Assembly (NCBI RefSeq): GCF_947502415.1 | Contig: NZ_CANMZV010000022.1 | Coordinates: 1 to 64,000 of the forward strand | DNA: 64,000 bases | Direction: 5' to 3' | From: an uncultured Photobacterium sp. | GTDB taxonomy: Bacteria > Pseudomonadota > Gammaproteobacteria > Enterobacterales > Vibrionaceae | In this document: positions 63,965-64,000 of the stretch, one piece after another | Layout: every line of letters starts with the position of its first letter | Position numbering within the stretch: the first letter of the stretch is position 1 | Notes under the pieces: generated by a model | What the model saw: only the letters and a program-made list of their open reading frames with translations | What the model was told of the DNA's origin: nothing | Database searches by the model: none | Translations under genes and position numbers: made by a program

Positions 63965-64000
63965 TTGAAGTACCATTTCGATACCGAGTCATGTTATTCG

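Overview
The window is the replication-origin region of the main chromosome of a gammaproteobacterium, almost certainly a member of the Vibrionaceae (Photobacterium, Grimontia or Vibrio-like). This rests on gene order: yrdA-yrdB-aroE-hemF-tsaC / purEK / dprA-LysM / def-fmt-rsmB-trkAH on the left, ilvGMEDA, glmS, glmU and the atp operon in the middle, then parAB-rsmG-mnmG, oriC, mioC-mnmE-yidC-rnpA-rpmH, a cystine-type ABC transporter, dnaA-dnaN-recF-gyrB, ibpA and avtA. A chromosomal ParAB system with parS sites, mioC beside oriC and a LysM protein beside def fit Vibrionaceae chromosome 1. The species cannot be fixed from the sequence alone.

Layout. 1-5300: an rrn-type P1 promoter fires leftward out of the window, followed by yrdA, the leftward tsaC-hemF-aroE-yrdB cluster, and purEK with a PurR operator. 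5300-14800: yrdD, smg, dprA and a LysM protein (leftward), diverging from def, fmt, rsmB, trkA and trkH. 14800-16650: a visibly AT-rich accessory insert holding a 28-codon ORF, a predicted membrane-acting protein and a small multi-pass membrane protein. It looks like a toxin/immunity-type cassette. 16690-24200: trhA, a GntR regulator, a possible new small gene with its own terminator, yihD, ccoG, srkA-dsbA and comM. 24370-30930: the ilv operon with a complete leader peptide and attenuator. 31000-43060: an XRE regulator, glmS with a DeoR-family regulator, glmU, and the nine-gene atp operon with its promoter. 43100-47400: mnmG-rsmG-parA-parB. 47435-47818: oriC. 47800-54750: mioC, mnmE, yidC-yidD-rnpA-rpmH and the ABC transporter. 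54850-61140: the dnaA control region and dnaA-dnaN-recF-gyrB. 61200-64000: ibpA with a ROSE-type RNA thermometer, a perfect parS, an unknown 129-residue protein, avtA, and a second parS at the edge.

How the parts work together. The centre of the window is a replication and segregation module. DnaA opens the AT-rich 13-mers of oriC and is probably controlled by DnaA boxes and a dense GATC cluster upstream of its own gene. DnaN, RecF and GyrB follow in the same direction, and ParA/ParB act on parS sites 14-16 kb to the right of oriC. Translation and tRNA-modification genes (mnmE, mnmG, rsmG, rpmH, rnpA, def, fmt, rsmB, tsaC), membrane biogenesis (yidC, yidD) and energy generation (atp) fill the rest, as expected near an origin. 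Most of the window is conserved core. The parts least explained by known synteny are the cassette at 15046-16476, the small ORF at 18537-18722 and the protein at 62049-62438.
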